From: Platerodrilus igneus
Lineage: Eukaryota; Arthropoda; Insecta; Coleoptera; Lycidae
Direction of reading: 5' to 3'
Length of the DNA stretch: 64,000 nucleotides
NCBI GenBank assembly: GCA_036346225.1
Contig: JARFIW010000942.1
Coordinates: 3,307,001-3,371,000, forward strand
A program made the position numbers and the translations under genes. The notes under the pieces were generated by a model. That model was not told the DNA's origin, ran no database searches, and was given only the letters and a program-made list of their open reading frames with translations. Shown here piece after piece: positions 1 to 11,098 of this stretch. Each line of letters begins with the position of its first letter. Within the stretch, counting starts at the first letter, position 1.

Positions 1-488
1 AGCCGTTAGCGAGAAGAAGAGAGTAGATCGATCGGAGTCAGCTAGGTCAGAAGCTAAGGGCGCTATTGGGAGGAAAAGGATTAAGGTTGTACTGAAAGAT
101 GTAACGCTAGGGACTCAGAAGGAGGTTGAGGGCTTAGAGAAGGAACCTGTATCTGTGGCGGTCGTATCGGAGGATTCGGGGCCTCCGGCGGTGGTTGCGG
201 CGCCTGAATTGCCTTCTACTTCAAGGGGCCAGCGCAAGACGTCGACTAGCAGCAACGGTAGCGTTGCCGCAAGCGACCTCGATGAGCTGGAGTACTTTAA
301 GTTAAGGGTGAGGAAGGCGCACGCGGCCATCTGCGGTATGGTACCGACGACCTCCGCTACTATCGACGTGGAAGACAGGAAGGCGATTCGGAACGCCGCG
401 GATGATATCCACGAAACATCGATTATGGACCGTGAAGAACAACAAAGATTTAAAAGAAGCAAGAAGATTAAATTTAGGCAACTAAATC
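1..488 (+). pseudogene. ORF1 (gag-like) fragment of the R1-type element
   Basis: The frame is open from the window edge. Its residues are rich in K, E, S and P, then it reads DLDELEYFKLRVRKAHAAIC, a stretch of the kind seen before the CCHC knuckles in R1-type ORF1 proteins. No CCHC zinc knuckles follow. The frame instead runs into KKIKFRQLNLGKGKGDNKLL, the beginning of the ORF2 endonuclease. The distal half of ORF1 and the ORF1/ORF2 junction therefore appear to be deleted. ORF1 proteins bind element RNA and nucleic acid; this copy cannot be functional. Confidence 0.6.
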
Positions 489-1480
489 TTGGGAAAGGTA
501 AAGGGGACAACAAATTACTTCGCAAAGTTATTATGCGAAAAAAATATCGAAATCGGGCTTATACAGGAACCACACTTGTATAGCCACAAAATAACAGGTT
601 TTTGGAGAAGGTTTACCGTCTACGACCGTGGAAATAAAAACCGGGTCAAATACGTTCTACGTAATAAGCGCGTACCTTCCGCTAGTCGATTCCCTGAGGG
701 AAAATTCTCAAACCGAGGATTTAATAAATCAAATAGAAGGCGTCTTTTGAAAAATTGGTAGAAATAAAAAAACTAATAATCGGGGGGACTTTAATGCCAA
801 GTTGCCTTTATGGCCTCGCCCTATCCAAGATGATAGGGGCTCACAGGTTGCCGATCTTTTGACGGAATGGGATCTTAGTGTGATAAAGACTACTGTTTCA
901 CCTACGTTTATAGATATTACTGCAGCCTCACACAATATTTTAGAGTTGATTTGAAATTGGAAATTGAGGTCGGACGAGGTAACGCTCTCTGATCATAAAT
1001 TAATTACGTGGAATATTGAAACCTAAGCAAGCGCAAAGTAGCAGCTAACTATATTTCCACGGTTTTGTAATAAAAAAGTTAATTGGAAGCGGTTTAAAGA
1101 AAAATTTGGCGAAAGCATCCCCGCGCTCAAAAACGAGCTATTAAACTGCCGAGAGGCCGTTCAAATAGAAATACTCGCGAAAAAATTAAACAACGCTGTA
1201 GTAGACGCGTCGTCGTAGTTCAAGCCGCAAAAGAAAACATTTAAGGACAGCGTTCCCTGGTGGACCCGGGAACTAACCACTAAGCGGGCAGAAGCGCGTA
1301 ACCTAAGGCGCCGCTATCAACGCACCTCGAGAGAAATAACAGAACAACGAAGAATTGAATATAATCAAAGCAACCGCGAATATAAAACTTTAATAGAAGA
1401 AACGCGAACAAATAAATATAAAGAACTTTGCACGCGAAATTCCGAGAAGGAACCCTGGTGCAGCGCATACCGCGTAATAA
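465..1480 (+). pseudogene. ORF2 endonuclease and linker, R1-type
   Basis: The translated blocks match an EEP-fold retrotransposon endonuclease. They are the N-terminal strand near 465-500, then LCEKNIEIGLIQEPHLYSHK (the catalytic Glu lies in the QEP motif) in the next frame, then a GDFNAK-like block near 785-800 written here as GDFNAKLPLWPRP. A linker with PWWTRELTTKRAEARNLRRR follows at about 1255-1310. At least one frameshift (near 489-560) and several stops separate them. The enzyme would nick target DNA for target-primed reverse transcription. Confidence 0.7.
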
Positions 1481-1539
1481 GGGGTAAACAATAAAAAATC
1501 ACGCTCGGTAACATAAAAAAACAAATGGCGAATACACGG

Positions 1540-1895
1540 AAAGTTTAGAAACCACGGCAGAATATCTACTACAGATATTCTTCCCATCGGATAATCCCGA
1601 GGAGGATGAGGGGTAGCACGATTTAGTAGGTCGGGAAGCTACAGAGGCGCAAGGGGCAGGTACCGATAAGGCAATCCTACTTCACGAGGTCGTAAGGGCT
1701 CTTAGGAGGATGAACTCTAAGAAGGCACCAGGGCGTGATGGAATCACTTCAGATGCAGCTCTGGAGGCGTGCTTGTTAAGCTCCGTGTGTCATGTCGGGT
1801 TATTTAATCTTTGTTTAGAAAGCGGCTTATTTCCCCATTGCTGGAAAGTCCAGAACGTGGAATTTATACCTAAATCCAAAAAGGCGGATGCGTCA
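1540..1895 (+). pseudogene. ORF2 reverse transcriptase N-terminus, R1-type
   Basis: This segment encodes the block before the RT fingers. It reads a TAEYLLQIFFPSDNP-like stretch, a stop, then DKAILLHEVVRALRRMNSKK, APGRDGITSDA, and the WKVQNVEFIPKSKKADASK block near 1840-1895. The SKKAPGRDGI motif is diagnostic of non-LTR reverse transcriptases. The catalytic palm motifs are missing because the homology ends abruptly at an A-rich run around 1895, so this is a 3' truncation or an internal break. The 225 bases after it carry no recognisable coding signal. Confidence 0.8.
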
Positions 1896-2119
1896 AAGCA
1901 AAAGCAAAAGCAAAAATCACTAACCAAAAATCTATTATGCGCGACTAACTCCCCACACCACTGAAACAATCACTGTCTCTCCATAAAGGCGCGGGGTATC
2001 GGGAATAAATCAAACGTAAATAAATAATAACAAACTAAATCAGAAAATCCTCATTAATCTAAATCAGTAAAATAAATAAAGAAATAAAATAGAGAGAAAC
2101 CGCACAGCCCCCATGACTT

Positions 2120-2920
2120 TTAAAGTGATAGCGATTGTGCAGGTACGCGTTCAACCAGTTTCAGGACGGAATAATCACGAAAAAAATAATTGCACTTAAA
2201 ACTGATGCTGTTTATAAACAACTACAGGTGTTTGTTTTGAAATATTTTCAACTAATGTTGATTGTGCGAAAGAATATATTGGAAAATATTAATTCGGCAA
2301 ATCTTCAAATATTGGGGGATTTTGTAGCCGCAGGCTGCTTAACCCCTATCATATACCACTGAATATCGGGGAGATAGGGTATACATTTGTAAAACAATAA
2401 AAGGGAAACCGAACTGCATCTGCCAAGAAAGAGCAGCGGCTATATTTGAAGGCAACAAACACAGAAATAAGGAGAAAATTGTTAAAAGCATATGTGTGGA
2501 GCACAGCATAGTACGTCTATGAAACAGAGACAGTAGGAGAAGCAGATAGAGAAATAATAGAACCCTTTTGGAATGTTGTGCTTCAGATGGAATGATAATG
2601 ATAATATGGACAGACAAAGTTAATAACACAGAGGTTTTCTATATATTAGAAGAATAAAGATATCTGTGGAAACCAAAAAAAATTAGAAGAAATAGAAGGG
2701 CAGAATACGTTTCAAAGCATTTTTGGGGAATAGTGCGGTATATATTGCAAGCAGAGATAGGAAAAAAGAGGTAGATGTAGACCTCGATTAGACTATTGCA
2801 CGCAGATAGTGAAAGATGCAGACTGGAAATTTCAGGGAAATGTGTAGGTTAACACAGAATAGGAAACAATGAGGATACGCGTCTAACCAGTTCCAGAACT
2901 GAAGACCTAATGATGATGAT
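2120..2920 (+). mobile_element. RTE-like non-LTR retrotransposon, 3' end with ATG-type tail
   Basis: This is a 5'-truncated copy of a family that recurs at 13793-24549, 29549-31993 and 50025-54551. It holds one 3'-UTR-like unit (about 2130-2440), then the C-terminal RT region with AYVWSTA-like text, then a final UTR. It ends in a TGATGATGAT tail at 2911-2920. A short 3' microsatellite tail in place of poly(A) is characteristic of RTE-type elements. The same terminal sequence followed by ATGATGATGAT occurs at 54541-54551, which fixes the true 3' end. No long open frame remains. Confidence 0.75.
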
Positions 2921-3294
2921 TTAAAATATATGAATTTTGAAATCTAAACGTTAATGGTTATTGACCCAATAATGGGAAATAAATGCGTAATAATGAACAC
3001 AAGTAATAAACTAATAATAAAATATTTATGACCGTAACCTTAGAGCGAAAGCACAAACTTCCCATATCAGGATATACTCAAGTCCTACACAAAGAAGCCC
3101 TATTTACTAAGTTTTAGAAATATCAATGTCCGGATAAAATAAACACACTACTTTGGACACTGTGACTGCAGTTCATTTGCTCCATCATAGTTCTTGATCT
3201 AATACACTTGCCCACGGGCACCGCCGTGCCGTCTTGGTGTCTGCTCTATTAGTGTTGTAAGGCACAGATGTTTGCGACGTTGTCGATGCTTTTC
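2921..3294. other. Unassigned interval between RTE end and mariner
   Basis: AT-rich DNA with no open frame or repeat that I recognise. Part of it near 3150-3294 may be the decayed 3' end of the mariner insertion, but I could not identify a second mariner inverted repeat. Confidence 0.4.
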
Positions 3295-4089
3295 TTATAT
3301 CACTGGTACGTTCTTGTAAATAATAACTGTATTTTGAACGGTACTCGCAATAATACGAGGGTGATTTGAAAAATTCGCGAAACGAACATTCTTATCCAGT
3401 TGGCCTAGAAGTTTAGCGTAATGTTCACCGTTTATTGTTTGGTCTTTGGGAAGATAGTCAATTAGTAGGACACCTTTAGCATCCCAAAAAACTGATGCCA
3501 TAACTTTTCCAGCCGACTTCACGGAATTTGCTTCCTTTGGTGGTGGAGAACCCCTATGTCTCCATTGTTTAGAATGTTGCTTGGTTTCAGGGGTATAATA
3601 GTGAACCCAAGTTTCATCTGTCGTAACAAATCGTCGGACAAAATCAGTGTTATTGGAGTTAAGGCGGTCTAAACTCTGTTGGCAAATTTTCTTGCTCTGA
3701 AGGTTTTGATCAATTGTCAATATGCGCGGCACCTATCTTGCCGAAAGCTTTTTCATACCTAATTCCGCAGTTAAGATATGAAATGCTCTTACATCTGAGA
3801 TACCTGCATCCTCAGCAATTTCGGAGACCTTTAATCGACGATCCTGCGTAACCATATCATTAACTTTATGAACGATTTCAGGCGTGGTGGCAGTTTTTGG
3901 TCGTCCGCTGCGCGGGTCAGCTTTTAGGCTCTCACGACCACGTTTAAATTCCGTCACCCACTTGTGCACAGTTGTAAATGATGGAGCGGAGTCTCCTAAT
4001 GTAACCTGAATATCTTTATGTATTTCTGTTGCTTTCCAACCTTTATTTACAACATATTTGATAACAGCGCGCGTTTCAGTTTTATCCAT
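3295..4089 (-). pseudogene. Mariner-family transposase, inactivated
   Basis: This is a Tc1/mariner cut-and-paste transposase read right to left, with ATG at 4089-4087. The N-terminal paired helix-turn-helix region (about residues 1-115) ends in the family-typical DPRSGRPKTATTPE, VSEIAEDAGIS and ELGMKKLSAR. An in-frame TAG at 3735-3733 then interrupts the protein where relatives have Trp before the VPR motif. The frame resumes with VTTDETWVHYYTPETKQHSK, which holds the first catalytic Asp, and VFWDAKGVLLIDYL, which holds the second. The third catalytic block (DNAPAH-like) and the rest of the C-terminus cannot be found, so the copy is truncated as well as nonsense-mutated. Its 5' side lies 61 bases from the target duplication of the Polinton-derived element at 4157. 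Confidence 0.9.
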
Positions 4090-4150
4090 TTTGAAAAACT
4101 CACAAAACTAACTTTACTTCATGTAGCACCAAATTAATACTTCTTGACAG

Positions 4151-4156
4151 AATAAT
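4151..4156. repeat. Target site duplication AATAAT, left copy
   Basis: Six bases, AATAAT, directly before the AGTAGATTAGG terminus. They are repeated exactly at 5659-5664. Confidence 0.85.
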
Positions 4157-4429
4157 AGTAGATTAGGAAGGTTACTTCTAAAACAAAAAGTGCAATTTTC
4201 CCATGTATTTTCTTATGGAAAAATCTATAGTCCATTCTGGTCATTTTTGTACCAAGCATTGAAATCCCCATAAGGAGGAATTGAGGGTCAATTCAGGTTA
4301 CTTTTCAGCCAACACCCACGACGGAGGAGTCTATTACTTTATTTTTTAGGAATAGGATAACACTAAACTATATAAAATTTTATTGAGGATAACATATTTA
4401 CAATCTATATTCTACATTTGCAATAAGTA

Positions 4430-4636
4430 TTATATTTCCTCTTGCTCCATAATTGAATAATGTCCAACAGGTAGTGTTGCATATGAACCAGGAAGCAAGT
4501 AGCGTTTATCATCGTGCTGGCTTAGGGCAATCTTGTCCTGAGCGATAGTGTGAACTTGATGCTTGGATGATTGAATTAGATTCTGCGTTACAAATACTTC
4601 CTTGTAATTTTCGATACAATCAACATAATCCTCATA
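4430..4636 (-). pseudogene. DNA polymerase B C-terminal fragment in left TIR
   Basis: These 68 codons plus a stop run towards the left end of the element. They show the C-terminal pattern of insect Polinton/adintovirus-type PolB proteins: YEDYVDCI, then HTIAQDKIALSQHDDKR, then ATLPVGH near the end. The family reads as an IALS-x-x-DDKR block followed by a GH-containing tail. The fragment has no polymerase palm motifs and no start codon. It differs from the right-arm copy at only a handful of residues. An AATAAA-type polyadenylation signal, seen on the complementary arm, lies downstream inside the TIR. Confidence 0.75.
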
Positions 4637-4782
4637 TAGGTAAACTCACCACAACGCAGTGCTTTCGGCTACCTATTTTCAGCTACTTTTCCAAGGTTGT
4701 GGTGACGTCATAGCCTTTTATAAATAAAGAACAATGTAATACTATTCTAAAATTTTTATTCTGGCATTATACATAACAAAAT

Positions 4783-5147
4783 TTAAAAATATTTAATGCC
4801 AAGCATGGAGACATTCAAACTTAATTTTAATACAAAGTTATACACAGAAAACAGTTCTTTAATGTTCTTTATGTTTGCTTTAATGGTTTTAATTTTATCT
4901 AATTTTATTCGCAGCTTAAAATTTAAATCGGCACCCAAGCCCTCTATCTCCTTTTCTAGCCAATAGTTTGATACATAGAGACCGTCTAGGTTTTCGAATT
5001 GTAAAATGTACCGAAGTTTGTCTCTATATATAAGGTCTTTGATTCCACCGACAACTAGATCCATTCCTTCGTGTAATTGTTGCAGCTTGTGACAATCTTT
5101 TAATCGCGGCTTTCCTACTATATCCTGCATACGTATCTTGTTAGCTT
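4783..5147 (-). pseudogene. 3' end of the unidentified Polinton gene (second copy)
   Basis: This stretch is closely similar to the C-terminal 100 or so codons of the 795-codon gene at 19984-22371. Both share DIVGK-RLK-CHKLQ, LHEGMDLVVGGIKD, KLRYILQFENLDGLYVSNYW and LEKEIE. Homology also covers the non-coding DNA after the gene (about 4690-4860 against 19846-20000), including the AAATAAAGAACAATG stretch. It ends sharply at 5147, where the right TIR arm starts. The last codons differ by a frameshift, so the frame runs on to 4783. Function is unknown; see the full-length copy. Confidence 0.75.
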
Positions 5148-5177
5148 GAAAGCACTGCGTTGTGGTGATTTTACCTA

Positions 5178-5384
5178 TATGAGGATTATGTTGATTGTAT
5201 CCAAGACTACAAGGAAGTATTTGTAACGCAGAATCTAATTCAATCACTCAAGCATCAAGTTCACACTATCGCTCAGGAGAAGATTGCCCTAAGTCAGCAC
5301 GATGATAAACGCCACTTGCTTCCTGGTTCATATGCAACACTACCTGTTGGACATTCTTCAATTATGAAGCAAGAGGAAATATAA
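5178..5384 (+). pseudogene. DNA polymerase B C-terminal fragment in right TIR
   Basis: This is the mirror copy of 4430-4636, here on the plus strand. It reads 68 residues from YEDYVDCIQDYKEVFVTQN through EKIALSQHDDKRHLLPGS to MKQEEI and a TAA at 5382-5384. The DDKR block and final GH motif identify the C-terminal tail of protein-primed-type PolB. A stop lies a few codons upstream, so the reading frame is not a complete gene. CAATAAAATT at about 5429-5438 is a plausible polyadenylation signal for the original gene. A PolB 3' end inside both TIRs implies that the parent PolB gene ran into its own TIR. Confidence 0.75.
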
Positions 5385-5658
5385 TACTTATTGCAAATGT
5401 AGAATATAGATTGTAAATATGTTATCCTCAATAAAATTTTATATAGTTTAGTGTTATCCTATCCTTAAAGAATAAAAGTAATAGACTCCTCCGTCGTGGG
5501 TGTTGGTTGAAAAGTAACCTGAAATGACCTTCAATTTCTCCTTATGGAGATTTCAATGCTTGGTACAAAAATGACTAGAATGGACCTTAGATTTTTCCAT
5601 AAGAAAATACATGGGAAAATTGCACTTTCTGTTTTTGAAGTAACCTCCCTAATCTACT

Positions 5659-5664
5659 AATAAT
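5659..5664. repeat. Target site duplication AATAAT, right copy
   Basis: Six bases, AATAAT, directly after the CCTAATCTACT terminus. They match 4151-4156 exactly. Confidence 0.85.
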
Positions 5665-7139
5665 GTCAAATTTAACATCTGCGCACTAGATAGTTGGATC
5701 CATCAATTGCATATGTTTTATTCGAACTGATGCTGCCATCTGTGCTCCATTTCGCGAACTTTTCAAACCTCCCTCGTAAAAGGTGATACAAATGCTACAA
5801 AATATGTCGCCTGCTTTTTCAGAACTCATATTTCTCTTGCTAGGACGACCCCTGGGTGCATGTTTAATTTTATTAGTATGTGGGCTTGATATACTTCAGC
5901 AGGACTCTGGTTTAGTGAAATGGGTATTTTTATATATAAGACGAATGTTTAACAAATATAAATTCTGAAAGGTAAATATTAGTACGAGGAATTGTGAGCT
6001 GTTAACCTATCTATGAGAAATAAGAGCAAAATAATGGACACAACGTGATTTATTCCATAACCTGCCCGAATTATAAAAACTCGTTGCAGTGCTTCATAAT
6101 TTATGATGTTTGATTATCGGTCAATACCCACGAAAATTATACAATATAACCACTCGAGCGAATAACATTAACACGGTTCATTACCCACACAAACCACTTT
6201 AATTTTAGCTTAGCGCATCAACAAACCCATCAAAAAGTGTGAACAACAACTCCCTATCAATAAGCGAATTGGATTCTTTTTTAGTTTTTTCGCTCTCAAT
6301 TTTGATTTATGGTCAGGAGCTTTTATAGACAAGTCAGACACCTTTAAAGAACGACGAGTTGTTTACAAAAACGCACTCCACTTACGAATTCAGAACGAAC
6401 TTTCAATCACATTTCGATACATTTTAATAAAATTGAAATATTTCGTAGCTTTCAGCCGAAATAGCTCTTCTTTATATGCCAGTAAAAACGGATTCCATTT
6501 AGCTGAATTTGCATTCCATTATCTTTGCAAATGTTGACAAGGCTTCAAAAGTTTTCGTTGTCGGTATTTAAAATGGCGTTTAATAACCGCTTGCCTACAA
6601 TGTGGTAGAGCTTGTAATTAATAGAAAATTATGCGTTAAAGCTTCGCGTTTCCATTTAAATCAATTTCTTGACCGCGTCTCTAGTGATTGATGATGTTTT
6701 ACGTTTATAGACAAGAAGAGATTAATGCTGAGAACGGGCTAGAAATTATTGTAAAATAAGAGCAGGATGATTTTATAAAACAGGTTCAGAAAAATATTTC
6801 AATCCATTAGGGTTCTCTTGCATTAATGAATGTAATGGATTGAATGTCTTTTATTGATCGCTGTTTATTAGTTCAAAGACAAGTTTACAATTTAGTGATA
6901 TCATTGTAGGTATTGAACTTAGGTTGTAGCTTTTACCAGTTTGATTTGTTAATAGACTTTCAAATCAAACAGATCAAGAATAGCCATATTGATTTTGAAT
7001 TGAACTACATTTTTAGGGTTGTGTTTACTTATGGTATATGAATCCTTTGGAACCTAATAGCAAGCAAATACTGTAGATTTCTTAAGAATTCAAACGTTTG
7101 TTAAAAGAAATCCATCAATATTTATGAATAATTCTCGAT
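5665..7139. other. AT-rich interval without recognised features
   Basis: About 1.5 kb of AT-rich DNA with no open frame showing protein-like composition and no repeat shared with the rest of the window that I could see. The longest frame (5783-5968) is a hydrophobic chance reading. Confidence 0.5.
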
Positions 7140-7172
7140 AAATTATACTATAAGTAATAAATATATTTATAA

Positions 7173-7174
<2 letters not shown>

Positions 7175-7203
<29 letters not shown>
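7175..7203. repeat. (TA)n microsatellite
   Basis: Pure TA run at the left boundary of the first LTR-like unit. Similar runs at 9010-9041 and 10893-10907 mark the next boundaries. Confidence 0.95.
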
Positions 7204-7207
<4 letters not shown>

Positions 7208-8019
7208 GCTGTAATTATAGGGTTAATTTAGGGGTAGGTTAAGTCATAGGGGTCGTAGAATAAACAAAAGAAACTCCCAAGTAACAAAAGCAAATAATTA
7301 CAAATATTAGAATGGTAAATAGGTCATTATAAATATTATTAGTTGAGAGCACACTGTATATAGCAGTACAAGCGATTAAAACACATATCCAAGAGTAGCT
7401 ACGAGGAAAGATAAGAATTTAAAAATGTAACGAAACGTATTGAAATTAAATCAGTGAAAAACCTGCACGAATTGGCTAGATATATATTCAAAAAGTGCGT
7501 TAATATATCATCTTAAACGCACGCAGAAATTATGCATTATTTAAAAGCGTACGTGATCTAAAAGAATCACATTTGTTCAAAAATCCAATTTATTAGGAAA
7601 TAAACAAACACCAAATTTATTCCATTCGATTATAATAAGGCCAACAACAATAGTACGTGATTTTATGAACGAAGATTCCTGGGATTTCTGAATTAAATGT
7701 GAGGTATAATAATGAATTACGTGACATTTTTAGCATCGCTTCATGCAATTGAATACACAGTTGGTAAAGTTTCCCAAAATAATAAGAGATAAGACACTTG
7801 TCTCGCCCAGCACGTGAAGTCAACGAATCACAAACGAAAGGGGCCGATCCTATAAATATCATGACAATTGAATATCGAGTGAGTATACTTTTGAAACTGA
7901 GCAGTCACTATACTTGAAAGTGCTAAATATTTACGTGAACGGTAAATTAAATTAAAAGTGAAAATTAAAGGGGGTGTAATTGTGCAAGCGAGCCGTACTT
8001 CTGAAGACGGCTTTTAATT

Positions 8020-8110
8020 ACCATCTCAAGTACAATTTTAATTACCATCTTAATCACCATTTTAATTACCATCGGAATTACAATCTTAAATTACAATTGA
8101 AATAACGATC
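8020..8110 (+). repeat. Degenerate short tandem repeat TTTTAATTACCATC
   Basis: Four to five imperfect repeats of a 15-18-base unit built on TTTTAATTACCATC, inside the first LTR-like unit. Confidence 0.7.
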
Positions 8111-8724
8111 CTAATAAAGATCTTGTTACGATTCCTGTTAAAACTTTTAATAACGATCAATTACGATATTAAATACATTTGTGGATACGAGACTCTGGAG
8201 AATGCTGCCTGTTCAAGCAATTTGTTAATCTCTGAAAATGGTAAATATTCTATTACGGAAATGAAAAACCTTACATTGGAATAAACTCACCAATAACGAT
8301 TTTGATACTATTTGGTTGGATGTCGACTTCAATTCTTGGGAATGCAGAGCACCTACTGAACCACTTCAGGTTATATATTTTGATATGATTTGTTTTTAAA
8401 AACTGTTTTTATCTCAATAATAATTCAAAGTGTAAGAGCCGACAAATTGGGGTTTCTTGTATAACTTTATGAAAAGTAATAGACATCTTGAAACGTTTCA
8501 AAAGGTCTCTAAATGTAATAAAAATCTCGTTTTGCTGGCTTGATTTTCTAAAAATCTGACAGATGTAAATAATTTAAAAAGGGAGAAGATATTTAAAAAG
8601 GTTGTAAATATTTAATCATTATACTATGTATTGTAGAATTGCTTTATTTAATTGAATCAGCTAGTCGAGGCAAAGAAAACTATAAATTAACATTTTTACA
8701 AGTGTTTGAGTAATAAAAGAATAA

Positions 8725-9005
8725 AACACAGCATAAATAGGGCTGCCCAAGCGTAGGGGCTGCGAGTATCACAGCATAAATATGTCGCCCAATTTCTAGG
8801 GCTTAATATAAAGGAAATATCACAGTAAATATATCTGCACAACCGTGTGGCGAGAATAACAAGGGTTTTATTTTCCTACAGGATAGAACACGACATAAAT
8901 ATGCTCGACCCAATCGTGGGGCTAAATATTAATATAATAACAAGGGGCTAACAGGGATTAACACAGCATAAATATGACAAGCCCAAATCGTGGTGCTCGA
9001 TTATC
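8725..9005 (+). repeat. Minisatellite of LTR-end/primer-binding-site-like units
   Basis: About four to five degenerate copies of a 55-80-base unit of the form ATCACAGCATAAATATG-GCCCAA-CGTGGGGCT. The unit resembles the LTR end plus primer-binding-site region of the gypsy element at 35110-35215. Similar short arrays sit at 13010-13150 (three copies) and 10820-10890 (one or two copies). Confidence 0.6.
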
Positions 9006-9009
9006 ATAG

Positions 9010-9041
<32 letters not shown>
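9010..9041. repeat. (AT)n microsatellite inside an imperfect palindrome
   Basis: The AT run is flanked by TTATCATAGCAA on the left and TTGCTGTGATAA on the right, so the whole 9000-9051 block can fold into one long hairpin. Confidence 0.9.
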
Positions 9042-9043
<2 letters not shown>

Positions 9044-11098
9044 CTGTGATAAGGGGTTGCTTAAGAGTGCACGTTATAGTAAAGGTCGTTCGGGAAGAAG
9101 TAATTAGAATAGGCAGCAGAAAACTACACTTATTTAAGGAAATAATTAAGAAATAGACATAGTTTGTAGATAGTAAGTAGTCAACACCCTGTATATAAAG
9201 TAGAAATAGTTTTTGGGCGACGCAGGTAAACATAGGAAGACGCATGGTTGGCGTAGGAATGAGAAGTACATGTATTAAGTAAATAGTAAATATTAAATAC
9301 CCTGTAGATAAAGTTTAGTTAATTTAGGTAAAACAAATAAGGATATTTTTTAGTGGAAGTACGCCTATATTGAGAAATAAATGATAAAGTGTAATTAGAC
9401 ACGCATTAAGAAGAAGAGTTCCAGACGCTTAAATCAATACGGATATAGAAATAGAGTTTCAGGCAGTTAATATAAATGCGTACAAAGATCTAACCAATTT
9501 GATAAGAGAAATGATTAAAAATTGCGTGCATCACATGTAAACATGAAAATTTAAAGTCGGGTTGCATCAGTTGTTTATAGAAAAGCAGGTAATCTATCAA
9601 AATACAGCATGTTGATAATGAAAGACAGCTGCGGGCAGGTTGTGATTATGGGAAAGCGTGGAGCATTGCATCAGAAACTGCTCTAAAAGCAATTATTTGA
9701 TTGGTCAAAGACAAGCGACGAGTTCTAGACCAGACCCACGGATGGAGTGGGAATTCGAGATTATATTAGCAAGCACCTTGATAAGAAAGTCAGTTTTGTA
9801 CTCAATGAAGGCTGAAGTGCATTGCCATTAAATAAAGTAATACGTAATAAGTATAAAAGTGAAAAATAAAATGAGTGCGAAAATGAAGATTACAATTGCC
9901 GTTTAAACGTAAGTACGTTTTTAATGAATTTATTGTAAACTAAGACATAAAAATAATAGGGTTTCGAGGTTTGAGGGAAATAGACTAGGATTCTGATGTT
10001 AAGAAAAAAATACAGTAATACAATTTAAATGTCAAGGGGAAAGGAAGAATAATACAATCTTGAAGTACAGGGATGAAACAAACTACAATTTTAAGTCTGG
10101 GGCAAGAATGATAAGAGTCTAAGTTTGAGGAATTGAAATAAATTGGGGTATATAATTTAATGGTGATGGTCCATAGTGTAATAATTTGAATGGAATCCAG
10201 AATTGGGGAAGATCATTTTTATTGGAAGCGTCGATGTGAAAAAGATAAAACCAGGTCAGATTTTTAGTTATAAGACATTTGTTTTCCTATATGAATTTTT
10301 ATTTTATTTTTAATATTGAATTTGCTAAATATGATATGCTTGTGAAGAAGTCAACAAAAGAGGTTGCATACATATTGAATGAGTAATAAGAAAACAGGTT
10401 TAGAATATTCTACACTTTGTTGGTAAAGATAATAAATTTTCTTTGGTGACTTTGGTTTTTTTTTGAGTACATACTAGATGGTTGTTAATAAATGAAATTT
10501 ATAAGAAATGTATTACAAATAATTTCAAAAGCTGTACATAACATATTGGTTTCATTATATAAAATCTAAATTTACTGAATTTTATAATTGCAAATAAATG
10601 CTAGCCGAGGTCATAAGATTTAAATAGTACAAAGGCGGAGCCACAAGTTGAATAGGAAAGTGATAACCCGCAAGGCGGTAACGTATCGAATTTTGCCAAT
10701 GGTAGATAGAGTTGTTTAATGATAAAGTCCAGTTGATAGCAATATTAAGAAAACAGCTGGAGGAAGAGATAATTACACTTAATAGTGAATATTAAAATGG
10801 TGGTCCAATAATTTAGATTACGTAAATAGCATAGCAAATAAATACACAGCCCAACGTCGGGGCTTGATAATACGCTAATAGCACAACAAATAAATATATA
10901 TATATATTGCTATGTTAATAGGGTCATTTAGGGGTAGATAGGATTACTAGTACAATGCGCTTCGTGCTTACATCATGAGGGTTCCGAAAACTAGACATTT
11001 TTAGGAAGAAAATGAGAAATACAACGATTAGGCAGGAAAGCAAGTGATTAAGCCCTGTATATAAATTTTAGTCACAATTATTTTAAAAAATGAAAAGT

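Larger units (their letters stand above)
1..1895 (+). mobile_element. R1-clade non-LTR retrotransposon remnant (ORF1 joined to ORF2)
   Basis: This is a decayed non-LTR retrotransposon already under way at the window edge. In order it shows an ORF1-like acidic, Ser/Thr-rich segment, the start of an apurinic-type endonuclease, an endonuclease-RT linker and the beginning of the reverse transcriptase. The RT part contains MNSKKAPGRDGITSDA followed by LFPHCWKVQNVEFIPKSKKA, which is typical of the R1/TRAS/I side of non-LTR elements. Homology stops near 1895, before the catalytic FADD box. Frames change several times and stops are common, so it is dead. R1 clade is my best assignment; a related clade such as Jockey or I is possible. 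Confidence 0.8.
4157..5658. mobile_element. Polinton-derived non-autonomous element with 510-bp TIRs
   Basis: The left arm 4157-4666 and right arm 5148-5658 are long, highly similar inverted copies that begin AGTAGATTAGG and end CCTAATCTACT. They are flanked by an exact 6-bp duplication, AATAAT. A 5'-AG terminus, long TIRs and a 6-bp target duplication are the known signature of Polinton/Maverick integration. Each arm encodes the C-terminus of a type-B DNA polymerase reading outwards. The 481-base middle carries the 3' end of the same unknown gene found at 19984-22371. It cannot encode its own mobility proteins, so it is read as a non-autonomous derivative moved in trans. Confidence 0.85.

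Noticed and set aside
115..525. 136-codon minus-strand frame over the R1-type ORF1
   Set aside because: Antisense shadow of the ORF1 frame; Leu/Ser-rich with no domain.
4430..5384. Possibility that the long inverted repeat is a single palindromic duplication rather than a transposon
   Set aside because: The exact 6-bp duplication at both ends and the AG terminus shared with the 7.9-kb element favour transposition.
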